From: Rickettsiales bacterium
GTDB taxonomy: Bacteria; Pseudomonadota; Alphaproteobacteria; Rickettsiales; UBA8987
Direction: 5' to 3'
NCBI GenBank assembly: GCA_020631295.1
Contig: JAHDHN010000036.1
Coordinates: 1 to 13,505, forward strand
DNA length: 13,505 nt
The position numbers and the translations under genes are program-made. This document shows, one piece after another, positions 7,381-13,505 of this stretch (position 1 is the stretch's first letter; each line of letters starts with the position of its first letter). Under the pieces are notes generated by a model, which made no database searches, was not told where the DNA came from, and worked only from the letters and a program-made list of their open reading frames with translations.

Positions 7381-9380
7381 AACAGTGGCTGCAAGCCTAT
7401 GCAATGCCGCCTATATTGCAGTATTTTTTGGGCGGGATGGCCGGCTGTGTACTCTATTATGCATTGCCGTTTGAGCCTTCTTTATGGGCGCTGTTGGCGC
7501 TTTTTCTCTCTGGCATAGCAGGCTGTTTTTTAACGGTAACATTACAGCGCATGCGGTGGCTGAGCCTGTGTTTATGCCTTGCTATGCTGGGTTATGCGGG
7601 CTTGCGCAGCCATATGAGCCCATCACCGCATGTACCTTCTGATACGCACACAGTGTGGGTGCGTGGCCAGGTAAAAGCCATGGACGCTACCGATACGCAT
7701 CAGCGTTTATTGCTGGAAAAGCTGGATTTATGGACGCCGGAGACCAAGCGTTTTGGCGCCCATCACACACCCACGCATTTGCGCCTGAATGTACGCACAG
7801 ATATTGCGCCAGAGGTGGCGATTGGCAGCTATGTGGCGACCAAGGCGGTACTCACGCCGCCGGTGCAAAAACCTGTGGTGCCTGGTGCGTATGATTTTCG
7901 CTTTATTGCGCATCATGGGAAAATTGGTGGTGTGGGATACACGGTGGATGAGGTGGCGCTGCACGGTACGCAGGCACCGCAAACAAACCTGATGCAGCTG
8001 CGCGAACTCACTGCAAAGCGCATTAATGCACAATTTGACGCAATGGGCTGGAAAAACCCTAACACGGCTGCGTTGGCCAATGCGCTGCTGACCGGCAAGC
8101 GGCATATGATTGAGGATGAGGTGCAAGACACGCTGCGCTCTGCTGGGCTTGGGCATTTGCTTGCTATTTCGGGCCTGCATATGGCCTTGATTATGTTTTC
8201 TGGCTTTTGGGCCATCCGACGTGTGGCGAGCCTGATTCCGGCTATTTCTCTGCACTATAATGTCAAATCCATTGCGGCAGTGGCGGCCATTTTGTTAGGC
8301 GGGCTTTATCTTATTCTCAGCGGCATGCCCATTTCTGCCCAACGGGCGTATATTATGGCAGGGTTATTCTTTGTAGCGGTGGTGTTTGCGCGGGTGCATC
8401 AAGGCAGACGGCTGGTGATTATTGCCGGTTGGATTGTACTGCTGCTAGCGCCCCATCAGGTGGTAGGTCCGAGTTTTCAGATGTCTTTCATGGCAGTATG
8501 GATGCTGATTTGTGTATTTTTACACCCGGCCTTTTACGGCCAGCGTAAGGATCTTTCCTGGCTGCTGCGTGCCGCACGGTTTATTGGGATGATGATGCTT
8601 TCTGCCTTAGTGGCCAATATTGCGGTGCTGCCATTCTCACTTTCGCATTTTGGGACCTATAGCTCTGCTGGGATCATTGCCAATGTGATTGCCATTCCGC
8701 TGGCCAGTATGTGGATTATGCCCTTTGGCTTGCTGGCGCTGCTACTCATGCCATTTGGGCTGGAAATGCCCGCATTATATGTGATGGGTATGGGGCTGGA
8801 GGTGCTGCAATTTTACGCAAGCTTCATTGATAATTTGGGGCTGTTTACCTTGCGCACGCCCACACCACATGGGGCGTGGGTGGCACTTGCTGTGGCAGGG
8901 CTGATGATTGGCACAGCAACAAAGGCGCAGCAGAGTGGCGTGGTGCTTTATGTGGTGGCGGTGTTAGGTATGATTGCAGGGTTCTTTTGGCGGCCAGATA
9001 TTATTGTGCTAGAGCCTAAAAAGGGCGTGGTGATGCAATCTCCAAGCGGCAGCTATGTGTGGTGGAAACGCAGCCGCTCTGGTTTTACCAAAGACATGGT
9101 GGCGCATTATTTGGGTGTGGAGGGCATAATGCGTATCAAGCCGGAAGAGACACAAGCGGATGTGGCATGTAAAAAGCTGTTATGTGATGCTGGAAGCTAT
9201 AAGGCACATTTTTATGATACGGTAAAATTTACCCATCAAGCTACGGGTGAGATATTAAAAATCACGCCTGAGATGCGCGAGGAAGATGGTGCGCATGCCA
9301 TTTGGGTAACGAAGGATGGGTTTAGGGTAAACACAATCACTGCGTATGACCAGGGCAGAATATGGACATTAGCGCCCTAA
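7377..9380 (+). CDS. comEC: ComEC/Rec2-family DNA uptake channel protein
   Basis: ComEC forms the inner-membrane channel that brings single-stranded DNA into the cytoplasm during natural transformation. The product is about 667 aa and strongly hydrophobic. N-terminal membrane helices and a soluble beta-rich segment (about 75-200, with VWVRGQVKAMDATD) precede the competence domain. Its signature GLGHLLAISGLHMAL lies near 257-271, with ISAQRAYIM and GPSFQMSFMAVWML further on. Many helices run to about residue 535, followed by a soluble tail of about 130 residues. The tail has no HxHxDH, so the metallo-beta-lactamase domain of ComEC from other phyla is missing, as is common in Alphaproteobacteria. 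GTG 7377 overlaps the hydrolase stop as GTGA; the frame also opens at GTG 7362. The 3' end overlaps a convergent lipoprotein gene by 12 bp. Confidence 0.9.
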   Translation: MKQWLQAYAMPPILQYFLGGMAGCVLYYALPFEPSLWALLALFLSGIAGCFLTVTLQRMRWLSLCLCLAMLGYAGLRSHMSPSPHVPSDTHTVWVRGQVKAMDATDTHQRLLLEKLDLWTPETKRFGAHHTPTHLRLNVRTDIAPEVAIGSYVATKAVLTPPVQKPVVPGAYDFRFIAHHGKIGGVGYTVDEVALHGTQAPQTNLMQLRELTAKRINAQFDAMGWKNPNTAALANALLTGKRHMIEDEVQDTLRSAGLGHLLAISGLHMALIMFSGFWAIRRVASLIPAISLHYNVKSIAAVAAILLGGLYLILSGMPISAQRAYIMAGLFFVAVVFARVHQGRRLVIIAGWIVLLLAPHQVVGPSFQMSFMAVWMLICVFLHPAFYGQRKDLSWLLRAARFIGMMMLSALVANIAVLPFSLSHFGTYSSAGIIANVIAIPLASMWIMPFGLLALLLMPFGLEMPALYVMGMGLEVLQFYASFIDNLGLFTLRTPTPHGAWVALAVAGLMIGTATKAQQSGVVLYVVAVLGMIAGFFWRPDIIVLEPKKGVVMQSPSGSYVWWKRSRSGFTKDMVAHYLGVEGIMRIKPEETQADVACKKLLCDAGSYKAHFYDTVKFTHQATGEILKITPEMREEDGAHAIWVTKDGFRVNTITAYDQGRIWTLAP

Positions 9381-10022
9381 GAATTTCCCTATAATATCGC
9401 TGTCACCCAACCCAGTATGGAGTTTGTTGAAGTTTTGATTTGGTGTGCTGAGGAAGTTAAAGAGTACATCACTGTCATGCCCAAGAAAATGCTCAAAATG
9501 GCTAGGGCTTTCTTTACCTAAAAAGAGTGTGCCTTCTGTGCTCTTTACATTGGCTCCCCAACCCCATTGCCCCATCATCGGCAAGTCCATACCATACCAC
9601 CATTCTGGCATAATTTTGCCTTTATCCACCTCAGGTGTGTCTCGCATCTGCTGACCGGCCTGAAATATACCGACATATCGATTCTGGTCAGTACCGGTAC
9701 GGCTATCAAACCATAAACCATCCGCTAGCACACGGTTTACCATGGCGCGGCAATGCGCATACCGATCTTTCCAAGCCTTGGCATAGAGCGGGTCTTTGAT
9801 GAGCTCTTTATCATAAGAGAAATGATAAAAGCTTTTATAGACCATATTACCGAAGCCGGCCAAACCACTATCACAGCCATCTACCCAGCCTTTTCTATAA
9901 GACTCTGGTGCATCTGCTGGAGCTTCTTTTTGCATGCCAAATGGCTTCGGCTTGATGCTGCGCGGTACATAATGGCATGCGCTTAATGCAATGCAGCAAA
10001 TTATGGTAATAATATATTTCAT
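9369..10022 (-). CDS. Lipoprotein A: two-Cys module plus long C-terminal extension
   Basis: This is the last and longest (217 aa) of five adjacent related lipoproteins. The signal peptide ends in a lipobox, IALSAC, with C16 as the lipidation site. The shared module is at about 45-92: GWVDGCDSGLAGFGNMVYKS, then YAKAWKDRYAHC, with Cys at 50 and 91. Unlike the others it continues for about 125 residues that I do not recognise, rich in Trp, Gly, Phe and Asp (WWYGMDLPMMGQWGWG). ATG 10022 is chosen because TAAGGAG, formed at the stop codon of the preceding gene, lies 4 nt upstream; a TTG one codon earlier is unlikely. The end overlaps comEC tail to tail. Probably membrane-anchored and exported; function unknown. 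Confidence 0.8.
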   Translation of the reverse strand: MKYIITIICCIALSACHYVPRSIKPKPFGMQKEAPADAPESYRKGWVDGCDSGLAGFGNMVYKSFYHFSYDKELIKDPLYAKAWKDRYAHCRAMVNRVLADGLWFDSRTGTDQNRYVGIFQAGQQMRDTPEVDKGKIMPEWWYGMDLPMMGQWGWGANVKSTEGTLFLGKESPSHFEHFLGHDSDVLFNFLSTPNQNFNKLHTGLGDSDIIGKFLGR

Positions 10023-10030
10023 CAATCTCC

Positions 10031-10354
10031 TTATTTTTTAAATGGTAGTACCCAGTTGTAAGAATACCAGCGGCAATAGAGATAGCCATCTTTCCATGGC
10101 TTATAATATTCAGGGTTACTCACATGCCGCCAATCTTGCTTATATTCATACACTAATTTGTAAGAGTCATTTCCATATGCTTTTAAAGCACTGTTACAGC
10201 CCTCTTCCCAACCACGTTGAAACAACTCTGAACCGGCAGGTGTGGCACCAATATTAAACGGGCGTGGCTTGATGGCCTGCTTTATAAGGCCGCCTTCACC
10301 AAATAAACAGCCGCTTAGGCATAATAGCATGGATATGGTCAGACACATACGCAT
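10031..10354 (-). CDS. Lipoprotein B: small two-Cys module lipoprotein
   Basis: A 107-aa lipoprotein precursor, fourth in the array. The signal peptide ends with CLSGC (lipidation C16). The shared module reads GWEEGCNSALKAYGNDSYKL and then YYKPWKDGYLYC, with Cys at 53 and 94, that is 41 residues apart as in copies A, C and E. It ends soon after in WVLPFKK. Its ATG overlaps the stop of copy C as TAATG, within the octamer CTAATGCG. The nearest GGAG is 12 nt upstream, so translation probably depends on coupling. Function unknown. Confidence 0.8.
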   Translation of the reverse strand: MRMCLTISMLLCLSGCLFGEGGLIKQAIKPRPFNIGATPAGSELFQRGWEEGCNSALKAYGNDSYKLVYEYKQDWRHVSNPEYYKPWKDGYLYCRWYSYNWVLPFKK

Positions 10355-10668
10355 TAGATAAATGGTCTCCGGTCATACATGTAAACATAGTGCTGGCAGT
10401 AATCATACGCATCCTTCCAGCCTTTATAGTAAATACGGTTCTGTGCCTTATGTGGGTCTTGCTTGAAGTTATAGAAAAAGCGGTAATATTGGTTACCCAT
10501 GGCACCGAATCCTGTATGGCAACCGTCTTTCCATCCTTCTACATAAAGCGGGTGATATTCCTTGCCCTTTGGTGGGCCTTCTAGCATCCAGCGCTGCCAT
10601 GGCGGCACCGGCACTTTGGGGCATGCGGTGAGCATGAGACATAACAATATGGCAGCAGAAAGTCGCAT
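10354..10668 (-). CDS. Lipoprotein C: small two-Cys module lipoprotein
   Basis: A 104-aa lipoprotein precursor, third in the array. I start it at ATG 10668 (MRLSAAILLCLMLTAC): this gives a clean signal peptide with lipobox LTAC (C16) and a TAATG overlap with the stop of copy D. The open frame extends 21 codons further up, inside copy D, without sense as a signal peptide. The shared module is GWKDGCHTGFGAMGNQYYRF and YYKGWKDAYDYC (Cys 50 and 91). The C-terminus is aromatic and basic (YVYMYDRRPFI). Export and membrane anchoring are inferred from the lipobox; function unknown. Confidence 0.8.
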   Translation of the reverse strand: MRLSAAILLCLMLTACPKVPVPPWQRWMLEGPPKGKEYHPLYVEGWKDGCHTGFGAMGNQYYRFFYNFKQDPHKAQNRIYYKGWKDAYDYCQHYVYMYDRRPFI

Positions 10669-10979
10669 TAGAGTTTCCGCCAATTGGTTTTTTCCCATGC
10701 ATGGGCGCAATAAAGAAACGCGTCTTTCCACACTTGGTGATACATTTTGTTGTGGCGCAATATAGGATCTTGCTTCAGTTCAAACGCATCCACCAGCTTC
10801 ATAAATGGGTTGGAATACGCATCCGAACCCGATTCACAGCCATCTACATAGCCCTGTTGCCACTCTGGTGGGCCAGGCGGCGGTTTCATATGCAAGAATG
10901 CAGGTTTACGGAAATCCAATGGCCCTATTTTACAGGCAGTCATGCTGCATAATAGCATTATGGTAAGTAGCGTACGCAT
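10668..10979 (-). CDS. Lipoprotein D: divergent two-Cys module lipoprotein
   Basis: A 103-aa lipoprotein precursor, second in the array. The signal peptide ends in SMTAC (C16). A proline-rich linker (MKPPPGPPEW) leads into the module: GYVDGCESGSDAYSNPFMKL and then VWKDAFLYC. The Cys pair (48 and 91) is 43 residues apart, two more than in the other four, and GN is replaced by SN. Its ATG overlaps the stop of copy E as TAATG, and its own stop overlaps the start of copy C the same way. Function unknown. Confidence 0.78.
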   Translation of the reverse strand: MRTLLTIMLLCSMTACKIGPLDFRKPAFLHMKPPPGPPEWQQGYVDGCESGSDAYSNPFMKLVDAFELKQDPILRHNKMYHQVWKDAFLYCAHAWEKTNWRKL

Positions 10980-11320
10980 TAGAGTACATCTCGGTCAATA
11001 TAGTAACTGCAATTCACATGTCCCAAGCGGTAGCCAGCATAATATTCTGGGTCTTCTAACCCGCGGTTAGGGTCATAGGCAAAGTCATGAAAACGTAACA
11101 GACCACTGCCTGTGATGCCAATGGATTGGTTACAACCATCGCGCACGCCATCACCAAAGGAGCTGTCATCATCCACGGCAGGGCGCAAAAACGGAAATGT
11201 GGGCGTATACCAAGCATGTTTACCCGTTTTATCGGCATACGGCACATCACACGCAGAAAGTCCCAGCATAAGCATGGATAGTAGCAATATAGTCTTAAAT
11301 ATAGTGTTAGCCCGCTTCAT
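10979..11320 (-). CDS. Lipoprotein E: first gene of the lipoprotein array
   Basis: A 113-aa lipoprotein precursor and the most divergent copy. The signal peptide MKRANTIFKTILLLSMLMLG leads into lipobox LSAC (C24). Asp follows the Cys, which in E. coli would favour inner-membrane retention. The module is partly degenerate: GVRDGCNQSIGITGS is followed by EYYAGYRLGHVNC, so the Trp-Lys-Asp is lost, but the Cys pair (63 and 104) keeps the 41-residue spacing. ATG 11320 is preferred over a GTG at 11341 because it begins the signal peptide. The start lies 29 nt after thiL, with no clear ribosome-binding site. It is either cotranscribed with thiL or served by an unseen promoter. Confidence 0.75.
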   Translation of the reverse strand: MKRANTIFKTILLLSMLMLGLSACDVPYADKTGKHAWYTPTFPFLRPAVDDDSSFGDGVRDGCNQSIGITGSGLLRFHDFAYDPNRGLEDPEYYAGYRLGHVNCSYYIDRDVL

Positions 11321-11349
11321 ATTACAACTATAGTCTAGCACTATTACAG

Positions 11350-12291
11350 TTACATGACAAATCTATGCTCGTACCCTTCGCCTTGGAGAGGTGCTTCTTC
11401 CCCATTTTGGTGAGTCAATGTAAGGCCCGACTCCGTAATTTCACCAATATGGTGACAACTATCCGTTTCGGGGAAAAAGTGGGGTGAAGTGAATAGTAAT
11501 CCGTAATCGTCACTATGCTCCAATAGCTGTTGCAAAGAGAGATTATAGCGCTGCATTGCTGTTTTTGTTTCTGTTTTAATGGGTAAATTAGCTGCTTTTA
11601 TGTCTGCACCAACATCCGAGCGTGAGGTAATGAGTTGCAATGCTTTCAATAGTCCATCTGAGGTGTCTATTGCACAACACACACCTGCCTCTTGCAGCGT
11701 TGGCACCAATGCCTGCTGTGGCACGGGCAAATGGTAATAATGCCATAGCGGGTCCTTTTCTGTGTCTGTTAGACCACCTTGCTGTAATGCAGCCAGCCCT
11801 GCTGTTGCACCGCCCAGCTGCCCTGCATAATAGAGTTGATCACCCAGTGTTGCACTGTCATGCGTGAATGATTGCCAATGTTGTTCATAAGCACCTGTCA
11901 TGGTCACAGAAATTACAATCGCGTCATTTCCTGCAGGTAATTGCGTAATATCACCGCCTAATAGGGCAATATTGAATGCTGTTTGATCTTCTTTTAATCC
12001 TTCTGCAAAGGAGGCCAGCCATGCCTGATTTATGCGTTGTGGCAGTGCCAAATTGAGCGTGTAATATGTTGCGGTTGCGCCCATAGCTGCCATGTCAGAG
12101 AGATTCACCCTCAGTGCTTTTTGTGCCACTAGCTTACCTTCTGTGCCTGGCAAAAAATGAATGTGTTCAATAATAGTATCGGTTGTAATCGCATCAGCCT
12201 GTTGCAACAGGGCGGCATCATTCTGCAAACTGTAAGATAATTGCCTGTCTGCAAGCGGACGGAATAATTCTATGATATCATCTTCGTGCAT
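11350..12291 (-). CDS. thiL: Thiamine-monophosphate kinase
   Basis: ThiL phosphorylates thiamine monophosphate to thiamine diphosphate with ATP, the last step of cofactor synthesis. The 313-aa product shows the AIRS/PurM-type kinase pattern: NDAALL near the N-terminus, TTDTIIEHIHF, KALRVNLSDMAAMGA, the metal-binding LLGGDIT, GDQLYYAGQLGGATAGL, AIDTSDGL and HSDDYGLLF, where many relatives have GEDYELLF. I start at ATG 12291 (MHEDDIIELFRPLA), the usual ThiL beginning; the open frame upstream adds 17 residues unlike the family. No strong ribosome-binding site is seen. The start overlaps a short upstream ORF by 22 nt. I see no TPP riboswitch (THI box) in the preceding DNA. Confidence 0.9.
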   Translation of the reverse strand: MHEDDIIELFRPLADRQLSYSLQNDAALLQQADAITTDTIIEHIHFLPGTEGKLVAQKALRVNLSDMAAMGATATYYTLNLALPQRINQAWLASFAEGLKEDQTAFNIALLGGDITQLPAGNDAIVISVTMTGAYEQHWQSFTHDSATLGDQLYYAGQLGGATAGLAALQQGGLTDTEKDPLWHYYHLPVPQQALVPTLQEAGVCCAIDTSDGLLKALQLITSRSDVGADIKAANLPIKTETKTAMQRYNLSLQQLLEHSDDYGLLFTSPHFFPETDSCHHIGEITESGLTLTHQNGEEAPLQGEGYEHRFVM

Positions 12292-12455
12292 ATGATTTTC
12301 ATAGCAGCCGCACCATAAAAAGAAAAGGCGCCACGTAAACATACATAGCGCCTAATGGTTACAGAGTCTGTTTTAGGGTCGTAATTGGCCTGTTCGTCCA
12401 ACAGTGACGTCTGTTTAATTAATTCTGTCAGTAATTGATAAACGGCTTTTTCCAT
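12270..12455 (-). CDS. Possible short leader ORF upstream of thiL
   Basis: The frame from ATG 12455 encodes about 61 aa. The first 35 residues look protein-like (MEKAVYQLLTELIKQTSLLD, then EQANYDPKTDSVTIRR). The rest is read through a terminator-like hairpin and then through the thiL start, so it may not be native. Either this is a coupled leader peptide ORF, or a small gene that once ended near 12355 and has a shifted frame. The ribosome-binding site is poor. A TTG at 12488, beside the insertion element, is less likely. I do not recognise the protein. Confidence 0.35.
   Translation of the reverse strand: MEKAVYQLLTELIKQTSLLDEQANYDPKTDSVTIRRYVCLRGAFSFYGAAAMKIICTKMIS
12317..12353 (-). terminator. 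Terminator-like hairpin upstream of thiL
   Basis: On the minus strand AGGCGC (12353-12348) pairs with GCGCCT (12331-12326) across a 16-nt loop, followed directly by TTTTCTTTTT (12326-12317). The layout is that of a rho-independent terminator, only 26 nt before the thiL ATG. It could end an upstream transcript or attenuate thiL. It lies inside a short open frame, so translation there would interfere with folding. Confidence 0.55.
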
Positions 12456-12488
12456 ATCTTGTTTATTGATATTTTCAAGATGTTGCAA

Positions 12489-12512
12489 TGAACCGCCCCT
12501 AGTTTACCGGAG
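12489..12512 (+). repeat. IS terminal inverted repeat (orfB side)
   Basis: The 24 bp begin TGAACCGCCCCTAG and end TTTACCGGAG. They are the exact reverse complement of 12867-12890; the match stops at the next base inward. Confidence 0.92.
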
Positions 12513-12529
12513 GGATTTTTATTCAAGAT

Positions 12530-12840
12530 TTACGCTGCGTATTTATCAGGTTGGTTTATGTTTTCATAGTATGATTTTTCCTTTTCATTTGGCGTGATAT
12601 ACCCATATAAACCATAGTTTTCCTGCCAAATGCGCATAATCTCCTGACAAAGATGAGCATCACGTTGTGCACGCGCAGAACGAGAAGTAGGATCACGCTG
12701 CTGTTGGCAATGCACATAATAGGTAGAGGGGGCAATGGGCAGATGTCTGCATAGTGACTCGACCCCGTAGCATGCCTTAACCGAACCCTACGTTCACGGA
12801 ATTCAGCTGGATATTTTGCTGTATGTTTTTGTCTCATCAT
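12530..12840 (-). pseudogene. IS3-family transposase remnant (orfA and orfB fragments)
   Basis: Reading leftward, ATG 12840 (or 12837) follows AAAGGT and opens an orfA N-terminus (MRQKHTAKYPAEFRERRVRL) that ends after about 20 residues. The reading then shifts to the orfB frame: YGVESLCRHLPIAPSTYY, then RSARAQRDAHLCQEIMRIWQ and ENYGLYG. Family members continue ARKVWRQL at that point, but here the sequence jumps in frame to what looks like the OrfB C-terminus, YITPNEKEKSYYENINQPDK, and a TAA at 12530. The integrase core with its DDE residues is gone, so no transposase can be made. Two internal deletions explain the structure. Confidence 0.85.
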
Positions 12841-12866
12841 AGTTTACCTTTCTAGAGTGTTTTACT

Positions 12867-12890
12867 CTCCGGTAAACTAGGGGCGGTTCA
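12867..12890 (-). repeat. IS terminal inverted repeat (orfA side)
   Basis: Exact inverted copy of 12489-12512, ending GGGGCGGTTCA. It lies 26 bp upstream of the orfA start, the normal arrangement for the left end of an IS3-family element. Confidence 0.92.
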
Positions 12891-13505
12891 AAAACAGATT
12901 TTAGCCAAAAATGAAGACCGAATATAAGGGCTATTTTGTACATCCAAAACCTGCCAGACCCCGCAGGATAAGGGCTTTAGAGGGGAGGCACACTTCACAT
13001 GAAGTCACACTGCTATTTGGTTTGAAGCATATTAAATGGCAGTGCAATTGACCCACATTGCGAACCATGCCTCCATATGCTGCACTACTGATTTCCTTTA
13101 TTTTAGCGCTGGCCAGCATAAACAGATATGCACGGTTGCACAAGCGTTAGGCCTAATATGCGAATGGATTCGAATGCGTGATTGGGATCTGAACTGGGGG
13201 ATCACGCTCAGAACCATGCTGCTATAAAAAGTGGTCTGCCAATGTTTGGCATAGCACCCATCACATAATGTATCTAAATAGGTTTGAGCAAAAAGATATG
13301 CTGTCTACGATAAATGACTTTACTTGATGGTAAATATAGGTACCGTCAGCACCATCAAGCATGTTTAGGCATGGTTGTGAGGCGTAGAAATCTCTTGTTG
13401 TATGCGGCATTTCTTCAGTAGCTTATGCCGTAAAAATAAAGCTACCTTGCTCTTTTTGGGCGAGGTGGCTGCTGAATATAATAGGCCTTGGCTAAATAAG
13501 CAGCG
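12891..13505. other. 615 bp without a convincing gene; several hairpins
   Basis: I find no ORF here with a ribosome-binding site and protein-like composition, and no tRNA. It does contain several exact hairpins: GCGTGAT/ATCACGC (13176-13207), TGCCAA-TGT-TTGGCA (13237-13251), a 9-bp CTTGATGGT/ACCATCAAG stem (13323-13359), and a cluster from 13405 to the window end. It may hold a decayed gene or a small RNA. Confidence 0.45.
13405..13504 (+). other. Cluster of overlapping hairpins, candidate structured RNA
   Basis: Four stems follow one another: CGGCAT/ATGCCG (13405-13410/13425-13430), GTAGCTT/AAGCTAC (13418-13424/13439-13445), ACCTTGCTC/GGGCGAGGT around a T5 loop (13444-13466, two G-U pairs) and GCTGCT/AGCAGC (13468-13473/13499-13504). 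The first two cannot form together. The G-U pairs exist only in a + strand RNA; on the other strand they become mismatches. A TATAAT lies at 13477-13482 without a good -35. Confidence 0.3.

Larger units (their letters stand above)
12489..12890 (-). mobile_element. Internally deleted IS3-family element (402 bp)
   Basis: Perfect 24-bp terminal inverted repeats bound the element, with outer sequence TGAACCGCCCC, as in many IS3-family insertion sequences. An autonomous member is usually 1.2-1.5 kb; this copy keeps only fragments of orfA and orfB. Intact ends could still be moved by a transposase supplied elsewhere. Flanks (GCAA on the left, AAAA on the right) give no clear 3-4 bp target duplication, so the insertion may be old or rearranged. 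It sits just upstream of the thiL leader ORF. Confidence 0.85.

Noticed and set aside
7728..8255. 175-codon minus-strand ORF opposite comEC
   Set aside because: Antisense shadow rich in Arg, His and Gln, with no recognisable domain.
12292..12488. TPP riboswitch in front of thiL
   Set aside because: No CTGAGA element or the conserved THI-box partner is present; only a simple hairpin is seen.
12992..13005. ACTTCACATGAAGT palindrome as a parS variant
   Set aside because: The central CACGTG is not preserved; most likely a chance palindrome.
12931..13143. 70-codon minus-strand ORF right of the IS element
   Set aside because: No ribosome-binding site or recognisable domain, with a Cys/Ser/Leu-rich composition; might be part of a decayed gene but cannot be supported.
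13160..13185. tRNA T-loop-like ATTCGAAT
   Set aside because: The flanking bases do not form a T stem on either strand, and no acceptor or anticodon arms are present.
13036..13227. 63-codon + strand ORF
   Set aside because: Overlaps the opposite-strand ORF and a hairpin, no clear ribosome-binding site.

Overview
This 13.5 kb window looks like chromosomal DNA of an alphaproteobacterium of moderate GC content. The main support is the dnaG-rpoD pair, an alphaproteobacterial-type sigma-70 with a long acidic insert, fabD-fabG, a ComEC lacking the metallo-beta-lactamase tail, and thiL. I cannot name the genus from sequence alone.

Layout. Positions 1-360 hold a small, lysine-rich, AT-rich ORF and its terminator (+ strand). 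Positions 361-625 are non-coding. They carry two identical 16-bp sites that differ at one base from the ParB-binding consensus parS, on either side of a dispersed-type palindromic repeat. Positions 626-4527 (- strand) are a dnaG-rpoD operon. It diverges from fabD-fabG (+, 4586-6299) across a 58-bp gap. A 135-bp imperfect inverted repeat follows fabG. Then come an alpha/beta hydrolase and comEC (+, 6490-9380), joined by a GTGA stop/start overlap. comEC converges, with a 12-bp overlap, on a minus-strand block (12291 to 9369) of thiL followed by five consecutive small lipoprotein genes.

The five lipoproteins are the least familiar part of the window. All have a lipobox and share a roughly 50-residue module. 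It starts at G-[W/Y/V]-x-[D/E]-G-C and ends at a second Cys 41 residues later (43 in one copy), with Tyr/Phe residues and usually Trp-Lys-Asp between. Three of the four junctions are the same TAATG stop/start overlap within the octamer CTAATGCG; the fourth is 8 nt with an AAGGAG ribosome-binding site in it. This suggests a family amplified in place and translated as one coupled unit. I do not recognise the family.

Upstream of thiL is a short ORF that overlaps the thiL start and contains a terminator-like hairpin. Above it lies a 402-bp internally deleted IS3-family element with perfect 24-bp ends. The last 615 bp has no convincing gene but several hairpins, clustered near the window end.

The housekeeping genes cover replication priming and transcription initiation (dnaG, rpoD), fatty acid synthesis (fabD, fabG), DNA uptake (comEC) and thiamine diphosphate synthesis (thiL).
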